A DNA stretch of 64,000 nt from Pagrus major (Eukaryota; Chordata; Actinopteri; Spariformes; Sparidae): positions 6,304,847 through 6,368,846 of the forward strand of contig NC_133223.1 in assembly GCF_040436345.1 (NCBI RefSeq), written 5' to 3'. This document shows positions 11,472 to 22,853 of the stretch, in pieces. The position numbers were made by a program, and so were the translations under genes. How positions within the stretch are numbered: the stretch's first letter is position 1; every line of letters begins with the position of its first letter. Below the pieces are notes generated by a model. It was given only the letters and a program-made list of their open reading frames with translations, ran no database searches and was not told the DNA's origin.

Positions 11472-11731
11472 TCCGACGAAGTTTTCGCTAGCTTTACTAT
11501 GGCTCCTGGGCATTTATTTTCATTTTCTTTTGTGAGTGACTGTATATTTGAATTGCTATAGGAACTGAATTAAGGTTGAAGTGTAATATGAGTTCTGTGA
11601 AGATGAATTTATGTGTTTTTGAGTGAATGTTCATGCTAATTACAGAGTCAGGTTAAAAGAGTATACCTACACGTTGCTATTATGGTGTTTAAGTGTGTAG
11701 ATGTGTTCATACGGGCAGTAGTGTAGTAGAG

Positions 11732-11742
11732 TCTATAAAAAG
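11732..11742 (+). promoter_or_regulatory. TATA box of the inner LTR
   Basis: TCTATAAAAAG is the only strong TATA box in the LTR. It predicts a transcription start near 11760, which places the R region between about 11760 and the poly(A) site after AATAAA near 11948. The equivalent in the 3' LTR is near 19405. Confidence 0.65.
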
Positions 11743-11946
11743 GGACATTCCAAGTGTTAAAAACACAAGTAAAACATGATTCTTTTGGTTAAAAACAGTG
11801 GAAAAGTAACTGAGTACACAAATATCTTTTGTTTCATCCCGTGTTGGGAATGTGATTGAGTTTATTGATTTGTGGAATATGTTTAGTTAATGAAATAAGT
11901 CAGTGAAGAACTGAGAATGTAAAGGAAAAAATAGTAATATGCTGTT

Positions 11947-11953
11947 GAATAAA
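11947..11953 (+). terminator. Poly(A) signal of the inner LTR
   Basis: AATAAA lies about 215 bp after the TATA box. A T/C-rich tract in the following repeat copy (near 11990-12010) could be the downstream element. The signal acts in the 3' LTR (near 19619) to end the genomic transcript. Confidence 0.6.
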
Positions 11954-12023
11954 AGACAGCTACCAGCCTGCCATGGAGAACGCACGGAATGATTTCTGTC
12001 TCTTCTTTTCCTGTGAAAACAGG
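11954..12023 (+). repeat. 70-bp LTR-internal direct repeat, copy 2 (at R/U5)
   Basis: Exact copy of 11237-11306, starting directly after the poly(A) signal. Confidence 0.9.
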
Positions 12024-12297
12024 GCAAATTATCTTCTGAGACCAGGTGACTCATTGTGAGGCCTGTAACAGAATTTTGGAGGCACCGCTGGGATCAGCGT
12101 CATATGCGAGGCGATGCTGATCCACTAACCCACGAACCCAAGGCAGACATCACAGGACCGGCGTGTTGGAGCGGCAGGTGTATGACTGAGGCAGCCACGG
12201 GACCACAGAGTGCGAGGGGATCCGCAGCTGGAGGAGTGCAGCACTGCTTGCTCAAGGTTACAGTACTGTGAAACACTGCTAACGAAAAGAACACAAC

Positions 12298-15200
12298 ATG
12301 GAGGACGTTGAAAGAAAAGGACTAGTATGGAAGATAAAGAAAAGCCTACACACATTGACAGCAGATGAACTCTATGAAGTGGTGAAAATCCTCACACCAG
12401 TACTTGATCTGGATCCTGTAAGTGCAGTTAAGGGCAACGAGGAGAGTTGTGTTGACTACATATGTACTTACCTGAACTGTAAAACACTGCTTGATCTAGA
12501 GGACATGGGACTTTCCCATTTGTTGTGTTTAAGAGATGCGATTGCTGACCTCACTGCTAGGCGAGTTACTGAAGTTAGCCCACCTGTAGAATCAGAGAAT
12601 GAGGTTGTTACACTGACATCATCACCTTTACTCAGCACAGAAGCTCAGCAGAGTAACACAGTAAGTAATTCAGCTGATACACTTACTAGTGAATTTGCAA
12701 ATCCACAATCAGCAGAGTATGGTGTATTAATGGCTAACTATGAAGCTTTGGGTAAAAAGTTAACTGAGTTTAAAGCAACATCAGTTCAACATTCACCTAC
12801 CTACACTACCAGGCAACTGCCACACTGTAGGGTAGAAAGCAGAGCCACTAGCCACCCTACGACAGATTCAGCACACAGTAAACCTGATAGCATGGTTTCC
12901 CTAAGAGACCTGTCATTCCTACAGCGCAGGGAATTCAAAGTTCACGGGGGTCAGGTCGGGGACAGTACATCAGACATCAGCTATCATGGACTGTGTAAGC
13001 AGATCGACGAGGGACTGATGGCGAAGTACACAGAGAGTGAAATCATCCAAGGTGTCCTCCGCATCATCAAACCAGGACAATTTAAAGACATGCTGATTAA
13101 CAAGGACGACTTAACCCTCAGTGAGCTCAGAAGTTTTGTGCGGTCACACCTGAGTGAAAAGAGTGGAAGTGAGTTATTTCAGGAGTTAATGAGCACGAAA
13201 CAACATGAACAAGAGAGTCCCCAACAGTTTCTATATCGGATGATAGGACTGAAACAAAAAGTCATGTTCGCTTCCAGACAAGATAACATGGACATTGAGT
13301 ATGAGCCACGCACAGTTCAGAATGTGTTTCTGCGTACGATTCATCAGGGTCTCCTCCCCAAGTACAGTGACATTCGTAATGAACTCAAGCCCCTCCTCTC
13401 TGACTGTGCTGTATCGGATGAAGCGCTGATACGACAGGTAAATAAAGTATCCAGCGAAGAGAGTGAGCGACAGCGACGACTGGGATTTAATCCCCGCCAA
13501 AAGGTAACACATGCTCACACTGCTCAGATTGAGACTGATCAGGACACTGAAAAAACAACAGACTCTAAAACAAAGAACAAAAATAAAGTGATAGAGGAAC
13601 TGAGTGAAAAGGTTGACGCTCTGACCAAAGTAGTGGAAGCTCTCACAGCCACAAAGACTGCAGAACAATCCTGTCCGTGTGCCCGCACTCAAACAAAGCC
13701 CAGACCGACAGCGAAGAAATATGGTTGCCCTACGTGTATTGAAAAAGGTACAGAATCATGTAATCACTGTTTTATCTGTGGTGATGCAGGGCACCGGGCA
13801 TCAGGATGTCTTAAGAGGTGGAAAGCAAAGAGCCCAGGTCAGCCCTTCGCTGATGTCCACACCCTAAGCAGCAACAACCGCCCATCCATCATAAAGGCAG
13901 AGCCGCAACCAGGACAAAAGACTCAGGTACAAACCAACTACGTCAGTCCCTCAGTCACGAGCCAAGAGACTGAAGCCCATGAAAGAGTGGCTCAGCTAGT
14001 GGGAAGGAAATGCAACATCAAATGCTACATCAACAACTACGCAATGGACTGTCTACTAGACACTGGTGCCCAAGTGAGTATCCTCGACCGCCAGTGGGTA
14101 AAGACTTACCTTCCTGACCACAAGCTGCGTCCACTGGCTGAACTGATGGGACAAAAGACTCTCAGTGTGCTCGCTGTCAATGGTGAGCCCTTGCCATACG
14201 ATGGTTGGATGGGAGTGATGGTGAGTCTCCCAAACAACAGTGACCCAAACTTAGTGATACAAGTTCCCTTCCTGGTGAGTAACATGCCCTTAGACCGCCC
14301 CCTGATTGGCTTCAATGTAGTCGAGCAACTGATTCTGGGAACAAAAGACGGTGCTGATCTCATGCCCACGCTCGTGAGCCTCATCCGTGGTGCCATGAAC
14401 CTGCAAGATGATAAAGCCACTACATTAGTCAACTTCATCCAGACAAAACTCACCAGTGATAGTGATGTGAATCAGAGTGTGCTTAAAGTGGGACTATATG
14501 ATGTAGTTATTCCAGCTGGTCAGGTTAAGCTCGTTAAGTGTAAAGTACCATCCGCATTTGACACATCAAAGTCACTCGTGCTCTTTGAACCCAGTGAGAA
14601 TAACCCCGAGTTGCAACAGCTTGATGTTGGTGATAGCCTAATCGAGATTTGTCATGAAAAAACCCCTTATGTCAAAGTCCCCATAGGCAACCACACAAAA
14701 CATGATGTAACTCTGTTCAGTAGAACTGTGCTAGGGAGCATTGAGTCAGTAGTTAAAATAGTGCAGACCGATGAGTTAGGCCCAGCTACACCAAGTGTTA
14801 CTCAGGTAGCTAATGCTGATGAACCCCCCCAAACTCAACAAGACAGGAGTAGTGAGAGGGTTAGTGTGGTGGAAAAATGGGACCCACCAGTTGACATGAG
14901 CCACCTAAGTGAGAACCAGCAGGAGATTGTGAAGGAGATGTTACGAGAGGAGTCAGGAGCATTCGCACGAGACGACAATGATATGGGGTGTATAACAAGC
15001 TTGGAGATGTCCATCACACTCAACGACAACACTCCCATTCAGAAATCATATGCCTCCATCCCAAAGCCCCTTTATAGGGAGGTAAAGGAGTATATTGAGG
15101 ATCTTCTGGCAAAAGGGTGGATTGTGAAATCTAAATCCCCTTACTCAGCACCTGTCGTCTGTGTGCGTAAAAAAGACGGAACGCTCAGACTCTGTATCGA

Positions 15201-18200
15201 TTACCGTCTCCTTAACCAGCGCACTGTTCCAGATCGCCACCCCTTACCGAGAATACAAGACCTCACAGACACTTTGGGTGGGTACAGTTGGTTTTCCATT
15301 TTAGATCAAGGGAAGGCGTATCACCAGGGGTTCATAGCCGAGGGATCGCGTCACCTCACTGCATTCATTACCCCTTGGGGTCTATATGAGTGGGTACGCA
15401 TACCTTTTGGTTTGACCAACGCACCCGCTGCGTTTCAACGTAGCATGGAAGAGATGCTTGCCCCCCTTCGTGATGAGTGTTGTATCCCATATTTGGACGA
15501 CATCCTGTGTTATGCCCGCACATTTGAGGAGCATGTGGAGCGGCTGAGAAAGGTTTTGAGAGCTCTACAAGGTCACGGGGTCAAGCTCAGGCCCACAAAA
15601 TGCGACCTGTTTAGACGAGAGGTCAGATATGTAGGTCGTTTGGTCTCAGCTGAGGGTGTGCGCATTGATCCTAAGGACTTGGAGGCAGTGTACGCTTTGA
15701 AGAAGGAAAAACCTGCTACTGTTGGAGATGTGAGGAGGATTGTTGGATTTTTGAGCTACTATCGTTCATATATTCAAGATTTTTCCAGACTGGCAAATCC
15801 CATCTATGAACTTTTGCAGCCAAAGAGAAACCAAGAGCAGTCTCAGGGGAGGTGTGGGGGACAGAAGGGTAAGGGTACACAGCTGCCGTCCAGGACCCCA
15901 GTCCAGTGGACTGAGACCCACCAAGAAACACTGTGTAAGCTTATTGATATGCTGGCTAACCCCCCTGTTCTCGCCTATCCAGATTTCGAGTTGCCGTTCG
16001 TGCTCCACACGGATGCTTCTGATAAAGGGCTGGGAGCCGTCCTTTACCAGAGCCAGGGTGGTAAACTCCGAGTGATTGGATACGGCTCGAGGACCCTCAC
16101 ACCGGCTGAAAAGAATTACAGACTCCACTCGGGAAAATTGGAGTTCCTTGCCCTTAAGTGGGCCGTCTGCGAGAAATTTAGGGACTATTTGTTCTATGCG
16201 CCCCATTTTACCATCTTCACCGACAATAACCCTTTAACGTATGTTATGCGAACTGCTAAATTAAATGCTGTTGGGTTCCGGTGGGTGGGAGAACTGTCTG
16301 ACTTTAGATTTGACATACGCTACAGACCCGGCAAATCAAATGTCGATGCAGACACACTGTCGAGAATTCCACTTGACATTAATGCTTTTGTTTCTGAGTG
16401 TACAGAAGAGCTGCCTAGAGAGACAGTCACTGCCGCATGGGAAGGCTGCAAGGCAGGCAAGGAGGGAGACGTCGCCTGGGTTGCTGCCCTGGCTCTTTCA
16501 CAAGGTGACCAAGCTGAGCCAAGCAGCCGAGAACCTCTGCAACCTATTGACCTCACTGAACTGCAAAGGAGCCAGAGGACAGACCCAGTGATAGGTGAGA
16601 TCCTAAAAATGAAAGACTCAAACCAAACTCTCACACAAGACATGAAACGGAACGTGACAGGCATTGTCAGGAAAATGATGCATGAATGGAACAGACTTCA
16701 CATTGAGGATGGAATACTGTATCGTAAAACAACAGAGAGACGCCAGCTAGTTTTGCCTGCTAGTTTTAAACCATTGGTCCTCAAGCACTTACATGACGCC
16801 ATGGGACATGTCGGGGCTGAAAGGGTCCTCAGTTTGGCAAGGCAAAGATTTTATTGGCCATACATGAGGCGTGAGATCGAAGCTTATGTCACCAGACAAT
16901 GCCCATGTATCAAACAAAAGAAACCAGTGACTCAAATAAGAGCCCCAATGTCCAGCATCAGCACAAGCTCACCCATGGAGCTAGTTTCCATTGATTTTCT
17001 GCATTTAGAGCCTAGCAAGGGGGGCTACCAATACATTTTAGTAGTTGTAGACCACTTTACTAGATACGCTCAGGCCTACCCGACCCGCAATAAAGCTGGT
17101 AAAACCGCAGCGGAAAAGATTTTCAGTGACTATATCCCCAGATTCGGCTATCCCTCAAAACTCCACCATGATCAGGGGCGCGAGTTTGAAAATGAGCTCT
17201 TTCGAACTCTGCAACAAATGAGTGTGGTGGGACATTCACGCACAACCCCTTATCACCCCCAGGGCAACCCGGCCGAGCGGTTTAACCGCACTGTGTTGCA
17301 AATGTTGCGGACCTTGGGTGAGAAGGAAAAGGAAAGATGGAAAGAGTATCTTCCCCAGATTGTTCATGCTTATAATAGCACACGCCATGAAGCAACCGGG
17401 TACTCACCTTTCTTTTTGCTTTTTGGTCGACATCCGCGTTTACCCATAGACCTGTTATTTAGACTGACCACAGACAAGGAGCCTCAGACAACAAGGAGCT
17501 ACGCTGAGAAGTGGGCAGAGCGTATGACAGAGGCATATCGGATAGCTTCAGAGAACAGCAAAAACTCAAGTGCACGTGGAAAAAAGTACTATGATAAACA
17601 CACAAGAGGAGTGGTGCTGCAACCTGGAGACCGGGTGTTAGTGCGAAATCTGAGCGAAAGAGGTGGTCCTGGAAAACTGAGGGCATATTGGGAGAATGCT
17701 GTGTATGTCGTGACAGAACAAATCAGAGACAGTCCAGTCTACAAGGTGGTCTCAGAGAAGGATAGGAACAAGTCAAGAGTCCTGCATCGTAACTTGTTAC
17801 ACCTCGTCAATGACTTACCTGCCGATCTGCCTGTAACAAAAGAGAAAGTGAAAACATCAGTAACCAGGAGGAACAGTAAAAAGCCTGTTGAACGAGAAAA
17901 AGAACAGCGACAGAGCAGTGAAACAAGTTCTGATGATGATGATTCAACTTACTATGAACTAAGATACAACCTGAGAACTGGAAACAGAGAAAGTGTCATA
18001 CCTACCTGTGAACCAACTTGTGTTTCAAAGAGGAATCCAGCTCCTGTTGAATCCAGTCAAACAGTCAGCTTTGGAAAATCTGTAAAAGAGAGAGGATTAA
18101 CACATGCAGAGAAAATACCTGTAAAATCAACAAGAGAACAAAGAGAAACCGAACAAGAACAATGTGATGAACAAAATGTTGATCCTGACAATAGTGTAGG

Positions 18201-18597
18201 AGAGGAGGAAAATGTGAGTGATGCAGAGTCGGAGGTCATTCAGGAACCTGGTACGGGGAGTGAAAGTGAAACTGTGCAGCCTGTTCCAGGGGAGATCGCT
18301 GCTGGACCCGGCCTGGCCCCTCAATCAGATGAGCAGATGCTCAGAAGGTCCACTAGAGATAGACGACCAGCCGCACTCTTTACCTATAACAGCCTAGGTC
18401 AGCCCTCACTTCAGGCACAACCATCAGTCAGTAGTGCAGAAGTTCATGAGACACCACACATGACATTTTGGGGCATGCAGCCATATCCCCCAACACCTTA
18501 CACTGTTCAGATGGCACATTGTATTCCGGTACCTTACCTGTCACCGCCATATAATGCTTATTCAGGATTTTATAACATGCCTATCTACACTTATTGA
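12298..18597 (+). CDS. Inner element Gag-Pol polyprotein (2099 residues)
   Basis: One uninterrupted frame makes the whole retrotransposon machinery. Residues 1-85 form a predicted all-helical N-terminal domain. The capsid-like region (about 200-390) is followed by a zinc knuckle CX2CX4HX4C at 491-504. The retropepsin DTGA has Asp588. In reverse transcriptase the catalytic loop YLDD is at 1065-1068. RNase H has HTDAS with Asp1239. The integrase zinc-binding part has His1499/His1503 and Cys1535/Cys1537 (C-P-C spacing). The integrase core triad is Asp1566, Asp1625 and Glu1660, an exact D-X34-E. A GPG-K-L element follows near 1800, then an acidic, Ser-rich tail of about 250 residues with an RRSTRDRRP motif and a Tyr/Pro-rich end. 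The ATG at 12298 is 228 bp after the LTR. There is no separate gag stop or frameshift, so gag and pol are fused. Confidence 0.95.
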   Translation: MEDVERKGLVWKIKKSLHTLTADELYEVVKILTPVLDLDPVSAVKGNEESCVDYICTYLNCKTLLDLEDMGLSHLLCLRDAIADLTARRVTEVSPPVESENEVVTLTSSPLLSTEAQQSNTVSNSADTLTSEFANPQSAEYGVLMANYEALGKKLTEFKATSVQHSPTYTTRQLPHCRVESRATSHPTTDSAHSKPDSMVSLRDLSFLQRREFKVHGGQVGDSTSDISYHGLCKQIDEGLMAKYTESEIIQGVLRIIKPGQFKDMLINKDDLTLSELRSFVRSHLSEKSGSELFQELMSTKQHEQESPQQFLYRMIGLKQKVMFASRQDNMDIEYEPRTVQNVFLRTIHQGLLPKYSDIRNELKPLLSDCAVSDEALIRQVNKVSSEESERQRRLGFNPRQKVTHAHTAQIETDQDTEKTTDSKTKNKNKVIEELSEKVDALTKVVEALTATKTAEQSCPCARTQTKPRPTAKKYGCPTCIEKGTESCNHCFICGDAGHRASGCLKRWKAKSPGQPFADVHTLSSNNRPSIIKAEPQPGQKTQVQTNYVSPSVTSQETEAHERVAQLVGRKCNIKCYINNYAMDCLLDTGAQVSILDRQWVKTYLPDHKLRPLAELMGQKTLSVLAVNGEPLPYDGWMGVMVSLPNNSDPNLVIQVPFLVSNMPLDRPLIGFNVVEQLILGTKDGADLMPTLVSLIRGAMNLQDDKATTLVNFIQTKLTSDSDVNQSVLKVGLYDVVIPAGQVKLVKCKVPSAFDTSKSLVLFEPSENNPELQQLDVGDSLIEICHEKTPYVKVPIGNHTKHDVTLFSRTVLGSIESVVKIVQTDELGPATPSVTQVANADEPPQTQQDRSSERVSVVEKWDPPVDMSHLSENQQEIVKEMLREESGAFARDDNDMGCITSLEMSITLNDNTPIQKSYASIPKPLYREVKEYIEDLLAKGWIVKSKSPYSAPVVCVRKKDGTLRLCIDYRLLNQRTVPDRHPLPRIQDLTDTLGGYSWFSILDQGKAYHQGFIAEGSRHLTAFITPWGLYEWVRIPFGLTNAPAAFQRSMEEMLAPLRDECCIPYLDDILCYARTFEEHVERLRKVLRALQGHGVKLRPTKCDLFRREVRYVGRLVSAEGVRIDPKDLEAVYALKKEKPATVGDVRRIVGFLSYYRSYIQDFSRLANPIYELLQPKRNQEQSQGRCGGQKGKGTQLPSRTPVQWTETHQETLCKLIDMLANPPVLAYPDFELPFVLHTDASDKGLGAVLYQSQGGKLRVIGYGSRTLTPAEKNYRLHSGKLEFLALKWAVCEKFRDYLFYAPHFTIFTDNNPLTYVMRTAKLNAVGFRWVGELSDFRFDIRYRPGKSNVDADTLSRIPLDINAFVSECTEELPRETVTAAWEGCKAGKEGDVAWVAALALSQGDQAEPSSREPLQPIDLTELQRSQRTDPVIGEILKMKDSNQTLTQDMKRNVTGIVRKMMHEWNRLHIEDGILYRKTTERRQLVLPASFKPLVLKHLHDAMGHVGAERVLSLARQRFYWPYMRREIEAYVTRQCPCIKQKKPVTQIRAPMSSISTSSPMELVSIDFLHLEPSKGGYQYILVVVDHFTRYAQAYPTRNKAGKTAAEKIFSDYIPRFGYPSKLHHDQGREFENELFRTLQQMSVVGHSRTTPYHPQGNPAERFNRTVLQMLRTLGEKEKERWKEYLPQIVHAYNSTRHEATGYSPFFLLFGRHPRLPIDLLFRLTTDKEPQTTRSYAEKWAERMTEAYRIASENSKNSSARGKKYYDKHTRGVVLQPGDRVLVRNLSERGGPGKLRAYWENAVYVVTEQIRDSPVYKVVSEKDRNKSRVLHRNLLHLVNDLPADLPVTKEKVKTSVTRRNSKKPVEREKEQRQSSETSSDDDDSTYYELRYNLRTGNRESVIPTCEPTCVSKRNPAPVESSQTVSFGKSVKERGLTHAEKIPVKSTREQRETEQEQCDEQNVDPDNSVGEEENVSDAESEVIQEPGTGSESETVQPVPGEIAAGPGLAPQSDEQMLRRSTRDRRPAALFTYNSLGQPSLQAQPSVSSAEVHETPHMTFWGMQPYPPTPYTVQMAHCIPVPYLSPPYNAYSGFYNMPIYTY

Positions 18598-18714
18598 GAG
18601 GTTGTTAAAGAGCAACACTTTAAGTTTTGATTATAAGAAGTGATATTTTGTAAATGAGTTAAATGGTAAAAGAGGTAAAATGTCAGGAGCCATTTTATTT
18701 TTTGTTGGGGAGTA
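18598..18714 (+). other. Inner element 3' untranslated stretch with polypurine end
   Basis: A short spacer between the gag-pol stop and the 3' LTR. It ends in TTGGGGAGTA next to the LTR, and GGGGAG is the likely plus-strand primer. Confidence 0.55.
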
Positions 18715-19741
18715 TGTGACGCCTACAAATGTGTATGGTCACAAATTTTGAAATTATTATATTTTATGTGTTGTTTGTATGAAAGAGATGAGCAAACTTT
18801 ATGAGTTTTCTGAGAAGAGTGTCAGAGTGTAGGTTGCTAATTCCACCACAAGAGGGAGTATCCCGTGTGTGAGCGCTTGTGGTACGCTGCGTCAGACTGA
18901 CTTCCTCAGACAGCTACCAGCCTGCCATGGAGAACGCACGGAATGATTTCTGTCTCTTCTTTTCCTGTGAAAACAGGTCAGTAAATTGTGTTACACGACC
19001 ACAACTCAGGTATAAGGACTGTTAAACACCTGTTGAATGTATAAGTGAAGTTTTAGACGTAGAAATCGTGATGTAAGCAGTGAGAAGCGTAAAAGAAAAG
19101 TAGTTTCGCTTCCTCATAGAAAACAACAACACAAAATGGCGGTCCGACGAAGTTTTCGCTAGCTTTGCTATGGCTCCTGGGCATTTATTTTCATTTTCTT
19201 TTGTGAGTGACTGTATATTTGAATTGCTATAGGAACTGAATTAAGGTTGAAGTGTAATATGAGTTCTGTGAAGATGAATTTATGTGTTTTTGAGTGAATG
19301 TTCATGCTAATTACAGAGTCAGGTTAAAAGAGTATACCTACACGTTGCTATTATGGTGTTTAAGTGTGTAGATGTGTTCATACGGGCAGTAGTGTAGTAG
19401 AGTCTATAAAAAGGGACATTCCAAGTGTTAAAAACACAAGTAAAACATGATTCTTTTGGTTAAAAACAGTGGAAAAGTAACTGAGTACACAAATATCTTT
19501 TGTTTCATCCCGTGTTGGGAATGTGATTGAGTTTATTGATTTGTGGAATATGTTTAGTTAATGAAATAAGTCAGTGAAGAACTGAGAATGTAAAGGAAAA
19601 AATAGTAATATGCTGTTGAATAAAAGACAGCTACCAGCCTGCCATGGAGAACGCACGGAATGATTTCTGTCTCTTCTTTTCCTGTGAAAACAGGGCAAAT
19701 TATCTTCTGAGACCAGGTGACTCATTGTGAGGCCTGTAACA
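18715..19741 (+). repeat. Inner element 3' LTR
   Basis: 1027 bp, nearly identical to 11038-12070, including the 70-bp internal repeat, YY1-like motif, TATA box and AATAAA. It ends at the A before the TGTA duplication. Confidence 0.93.
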
Positions 19742-19745
19742 TGTA
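19742..19745. repeat. Target-site duplication TGTA, right copy
   Basis: Matches 11034-11037 and is followed directly by the resumed outer gag-pol frame. Confidence 0.8.
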
Positions 19746-21875
19746 CACCAACTAAGCCCTACGGATGATGATTTTTCTCATCAGATTCAGACAGAATACA
19801 GTGATCTCTTCACAGATGAGCTTGGAAAGCTACCTGTAACCTATTCCATGACACTTGACCCGGATGTGAGACCTGTTGTTCGTCCTGCACATCGTATTCC
19901 TGTGGCTATGAAGGACAGAGTTAAGGCTGAGTTGGACAGGATGCAGGAACTTGGTGTCATCACTCCTGTCTCAGAGCCAACTGACTGGGTGTCAGCTATG
20001 GTTGCCACCAACAAAAAAGACAAACAAGAAATCAGGATATGCATCAATCCCAGAGACCTGAACACTGCTTTAAAGAGGCCACATCACCCTATGCGTACCG
20101 TGGAAGAGGTGGCCACATGCATGTCGAATGCAACTGTATTTTCAGTTTTAGATGCAAAGAACTCTTTCTGGCAGATTTCACTCGACCACAAATCTTCAAT
20201 GCTGACCACTTTTAGCACTTCTTTTGGTCGTTACAGGTTTCTGAGAATGCCATTTGGACTTAACTCGGCAAGCGAAGTGTTCCAGCGCACCATGGAACAG
20301 ATCTTTGATGGTTATCCCTGTGCCATCATAGTCGACGACATAATCGTTGGAGGTAAAAATGTGGAAGAACATGACGCCAACTTGAGAAAAGTGCTGAACC
20401 GTACCAGAGAGGTAAACCTGAGGCTAAATCCTCTCAAATGCAGATTCCGGCTGAACCAGGTCAGCTATGTGGGCCATGTTTTCACAAGTGGAGGCCTCAA
20501 AGCAGACCCAACCAAAACAAAAGCAATCAGTGAAATGCCAGTACCCGCAGATGTCACAGCTTTGCAAAGGTTTCTGGGGATGGTTAACTACCTTGGAAAA
20601 TTCATTCCAAACTTCAGTCAGCTGACAGCTCCACTACGACAACTCACACACAAACACACTGAATGGACTTGGCATGAACAGCAGCAAAATGCTTTTGAAG
20701 AACTAAAGAAGCATATGTCCTGCCTGCCAGTCTTGTCCTACTATGATGTCAGCAAGCCTGTGACACTTACCTGTGATGCTTCTCAGTATGGACTTGGTGC
20801 AGCATGTTTGCAGGGAGACAAGCCTGTAGCCTATGCTTCACGCACACTAACCGACACAGAAACCAGGTATGCACAAATCGAAAAAGAACTGTTGGCGGTG
20901 GTTTTTGCATGTTCAAAATTCAATGATTACATCTACGGAAAGCCGGTGACCATTAAAACAGACCACCAGCCTCTGGTCACCATACTGAAAAAGCCTATCC
21001 ATGCAGCACCAGCAAGACTGCAACGGATGATGTTAAGACTTCAAAAGTACAGCATCACTCTTGTATACAAGTGCGGAAAAGAAATGCACCTGGCTGACAC
21101 TCTGTCTCGAGCTCCTAGAAGGTCCACAGTTCAACAACCTGATGAGGAGGACAACTTTGATGTGATGACAGTCAGCTACATATCCTCTTCTCGCCTTGAG
21201 GAGTTAAAGAGACACACAGCAGATGACACAACTCTCCAGACACTCGGCACGATCTTCAGACATGAATGGCCGAGGAAACAACGCAATCTTCCACATGCCA
21301 TTCGTCCTTATTTTCCTTTCAGAGATGAGCTTACTATCAAAGATGGAGTTATCATGAAAGGCCACAAGGCAGTCATTCCTGTGTCACTACAAAAGGAGTA
21401 CATCAGCATCATGCACAGAGGACATCCTGGTGCTGAAGCTACTAGACGGAGAGCGAGAGGCATAGTTTTTTGGCCTACTATGTCAGACGACATAAACAAA
21501 GAGACTGAGTCATGTTCTGTGTGCAACAGTACAAAATCACATCAACAGAAAGAACCACTCCAGCTACATCCAGTTCCAGACTTGCCTTGGTCTATTGTGG
21601 CAACAGACATCTTTGAATGGCACAGTCAGCAGTACTTAGTGCTAGTGGACTCATATTCAGGCTGGTATGAGATCGACCTGCTTCGTGATGCAACCTCTGC
21701 AACAGTTATCACAAAACTTAAGAGACATTTTTCAGTTCATGGAGCACCACACACGCTCTTATCAGATAATGGTAGACAGTTCACAAGCCAGCGCTTTAAA
21801 GATTTTGCCACACAATGGGACTTCACTCATGTTACCAGCAGCCCAGAGTATCCCCAATCTAATGGGTTAGCTTAG
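19746..21875 (+). pseudogene. Outer element RT-RNase H-integrase portion, stopped at the integrase active site
   Basis: This continues the frame broken at 11037. Reverse transcriptase has the VLDAKNSFWQ block and the I-V-D-D loop (Asp codons 20334 and 20337). RNase H has CDAS (Asp codon 20775). The integrase zinc-binding region has H-X3-H and C-X2-C near 21410-21530. The first two catalytic Asp codons of the integrase are at 21606 and 21765. The third acidic residue is expected 35 residues after the second, at codon 21873-21875, and that codon is TAG. The frame otherwise continues beyond it. The copy therefore cannot make a complete integrase, besides being split by the inner element. Confidence 0.88.
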
Positions 21876-22526
21876 AGAGCTGTTCGCAGTGCCAAACATC
21901 TCATGGAGAAATCCCACGGAGACGGAACTGATGTTTTTCTCAATCTCCTAAATCTCAGAAATGTGCCACGTGATGCCAAGCTAGGTTCTCCTGCACAAAG
22001 ACTAATGTCCAGGCAGACACGTAGCACTCTTCCAGTCTCAAGGAAGCTGCTTGAACCACATGTGTTTAAGCCACAGGAAGTAAAAGCACAGCTTACTTAC
22101 AAGAGACTGTCGCAAAAGTTATGCTATGACAGATCAAGCCGACCACTTCAACCTTTGATGGAAGGACAGACTGTCAGGCTGCAAACCCCACAAGGGTACA
22201 TCCGAACAGGCGTGGTGAAGGAGATTTGCAAGGAGCCCAGGTCCTACCTCATTCACACAGAAGGAAAGCTGTACAGGAGGAATCGTCGACACATCTTGCC
22301 TGTATCCGAGCCTGCCCCAGCACAGCTTAACCTCAGTGACACTGACCACCTGGATAGTGGACTTGGATCAAAAGACAACAATACTGGACAAAGACTTGAA
22401 ACAATGGACACTGAACAGCTCCAGGATGAAATACCTGTAGCTAAGCTGCCTCCGAATACAACTGAAAATCTGTACAAGACACGCTCAGGTCGTGTTAGCA
22501 AACCAAATCCTAAGTACAGAGACTGA
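21876..22526 (+). pseudogene. Outer element integrase C-terminal and pol tail
   Basis: This is the same frame after the TAG at 21873, open to the natural TGA at 22524-22526. It encodes the end of the integrase core, a conserved stretch with LGSPAQRLMSRQTRS, a beta-rich C-terminal domain, and a tail ending YKTRSGRVSKP, usual for this Gypsy group. There is no chromodomain or env. Confidence 0.8.
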
Positions 22527-22853
22527 GTTCATTTGTCAGTTAAACATGTATAGCACATCGTTCAGATTAATTCAGGATGTGTGATGAGCTAACACTCAGA
22601 TGTTTGAGTTTATGTTTAAAGTACATTTACTTTGTTATGGTCTCAATTTCATGCTGTTTTTTTGTGATTGACATTTATGTTGTTTACATCTCAGCAGGGT
22701 GTTTATGAGTTTCATAATGTCATGATTTTCACCTTCATATGGCTGTCATTGGATCTTATCTGCTAAATGTTGGTAAAGACATAACCCCTGTTACATCTGC
22801 TGTTTAGTGAGTTAGTTTATTAAGCTTATGGAGCATGAGCTAAGGAAAGGGGA
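22527..22853 (+). other. Outer element 3' untranslated region with polypurine tract
   Basis: No coding sequence. It ends in AAGGAAAGGGGA directly before the 3' LTR, a good polypurine tract for plus-strand priming. Confidence 0.65.

Larger units (their letters stand above)
11038..12070 (+). repeat. Inner element 5' LTR
   Basis: 1033 bp, TG...CA. It carries a TATA box (near 11733), a poly(A) signal (near 11948) and a 70-bp internal direct repeat (11237-11306 and 11954-12023). A 6-bp stretch near 11095-11100 is absent from the 3' LTR. Confidence 0.93.
11038..19741 (+). mobile_element. Inner full-length Ty3/Gypsy LTR retrotransposon with intact gag-pol
   Basis: An 8.7-kb element bounded by LTRs of 1033 and 1027 bp (TGTGACG...GTAACA) and the TGTA duplication. 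One frame of 2099 codons (12298-18597) encodes gag, protease, reverse transcriptase, RNase H and integrase with all the catalytic residues I checked. By eye the LTRs differ by about four substitutions and one 6-bp indel, about 0.5%, so it is a young insertion. There is no env-like frame. Everything seen is compatible with a copy still able to move, though sequence alone does not show activity. Confidence 0.95.

Noticed and set aside
11237..12023. A spliced 5' leader intron of the Gypsy element between the two 70-bp repeats
   Set aside because: Copy 1 lies upstream of the predicted TATA box and start, so a genomic transcript from this LTR would not contain the donor. I keep only the structural observation as a finding.
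13231..13692. Minus-strand 153-codon frame inside the Gypsy gag
   Set aside because: It is a shadow of the well-supported plus-strand frame with no recognisable motif.
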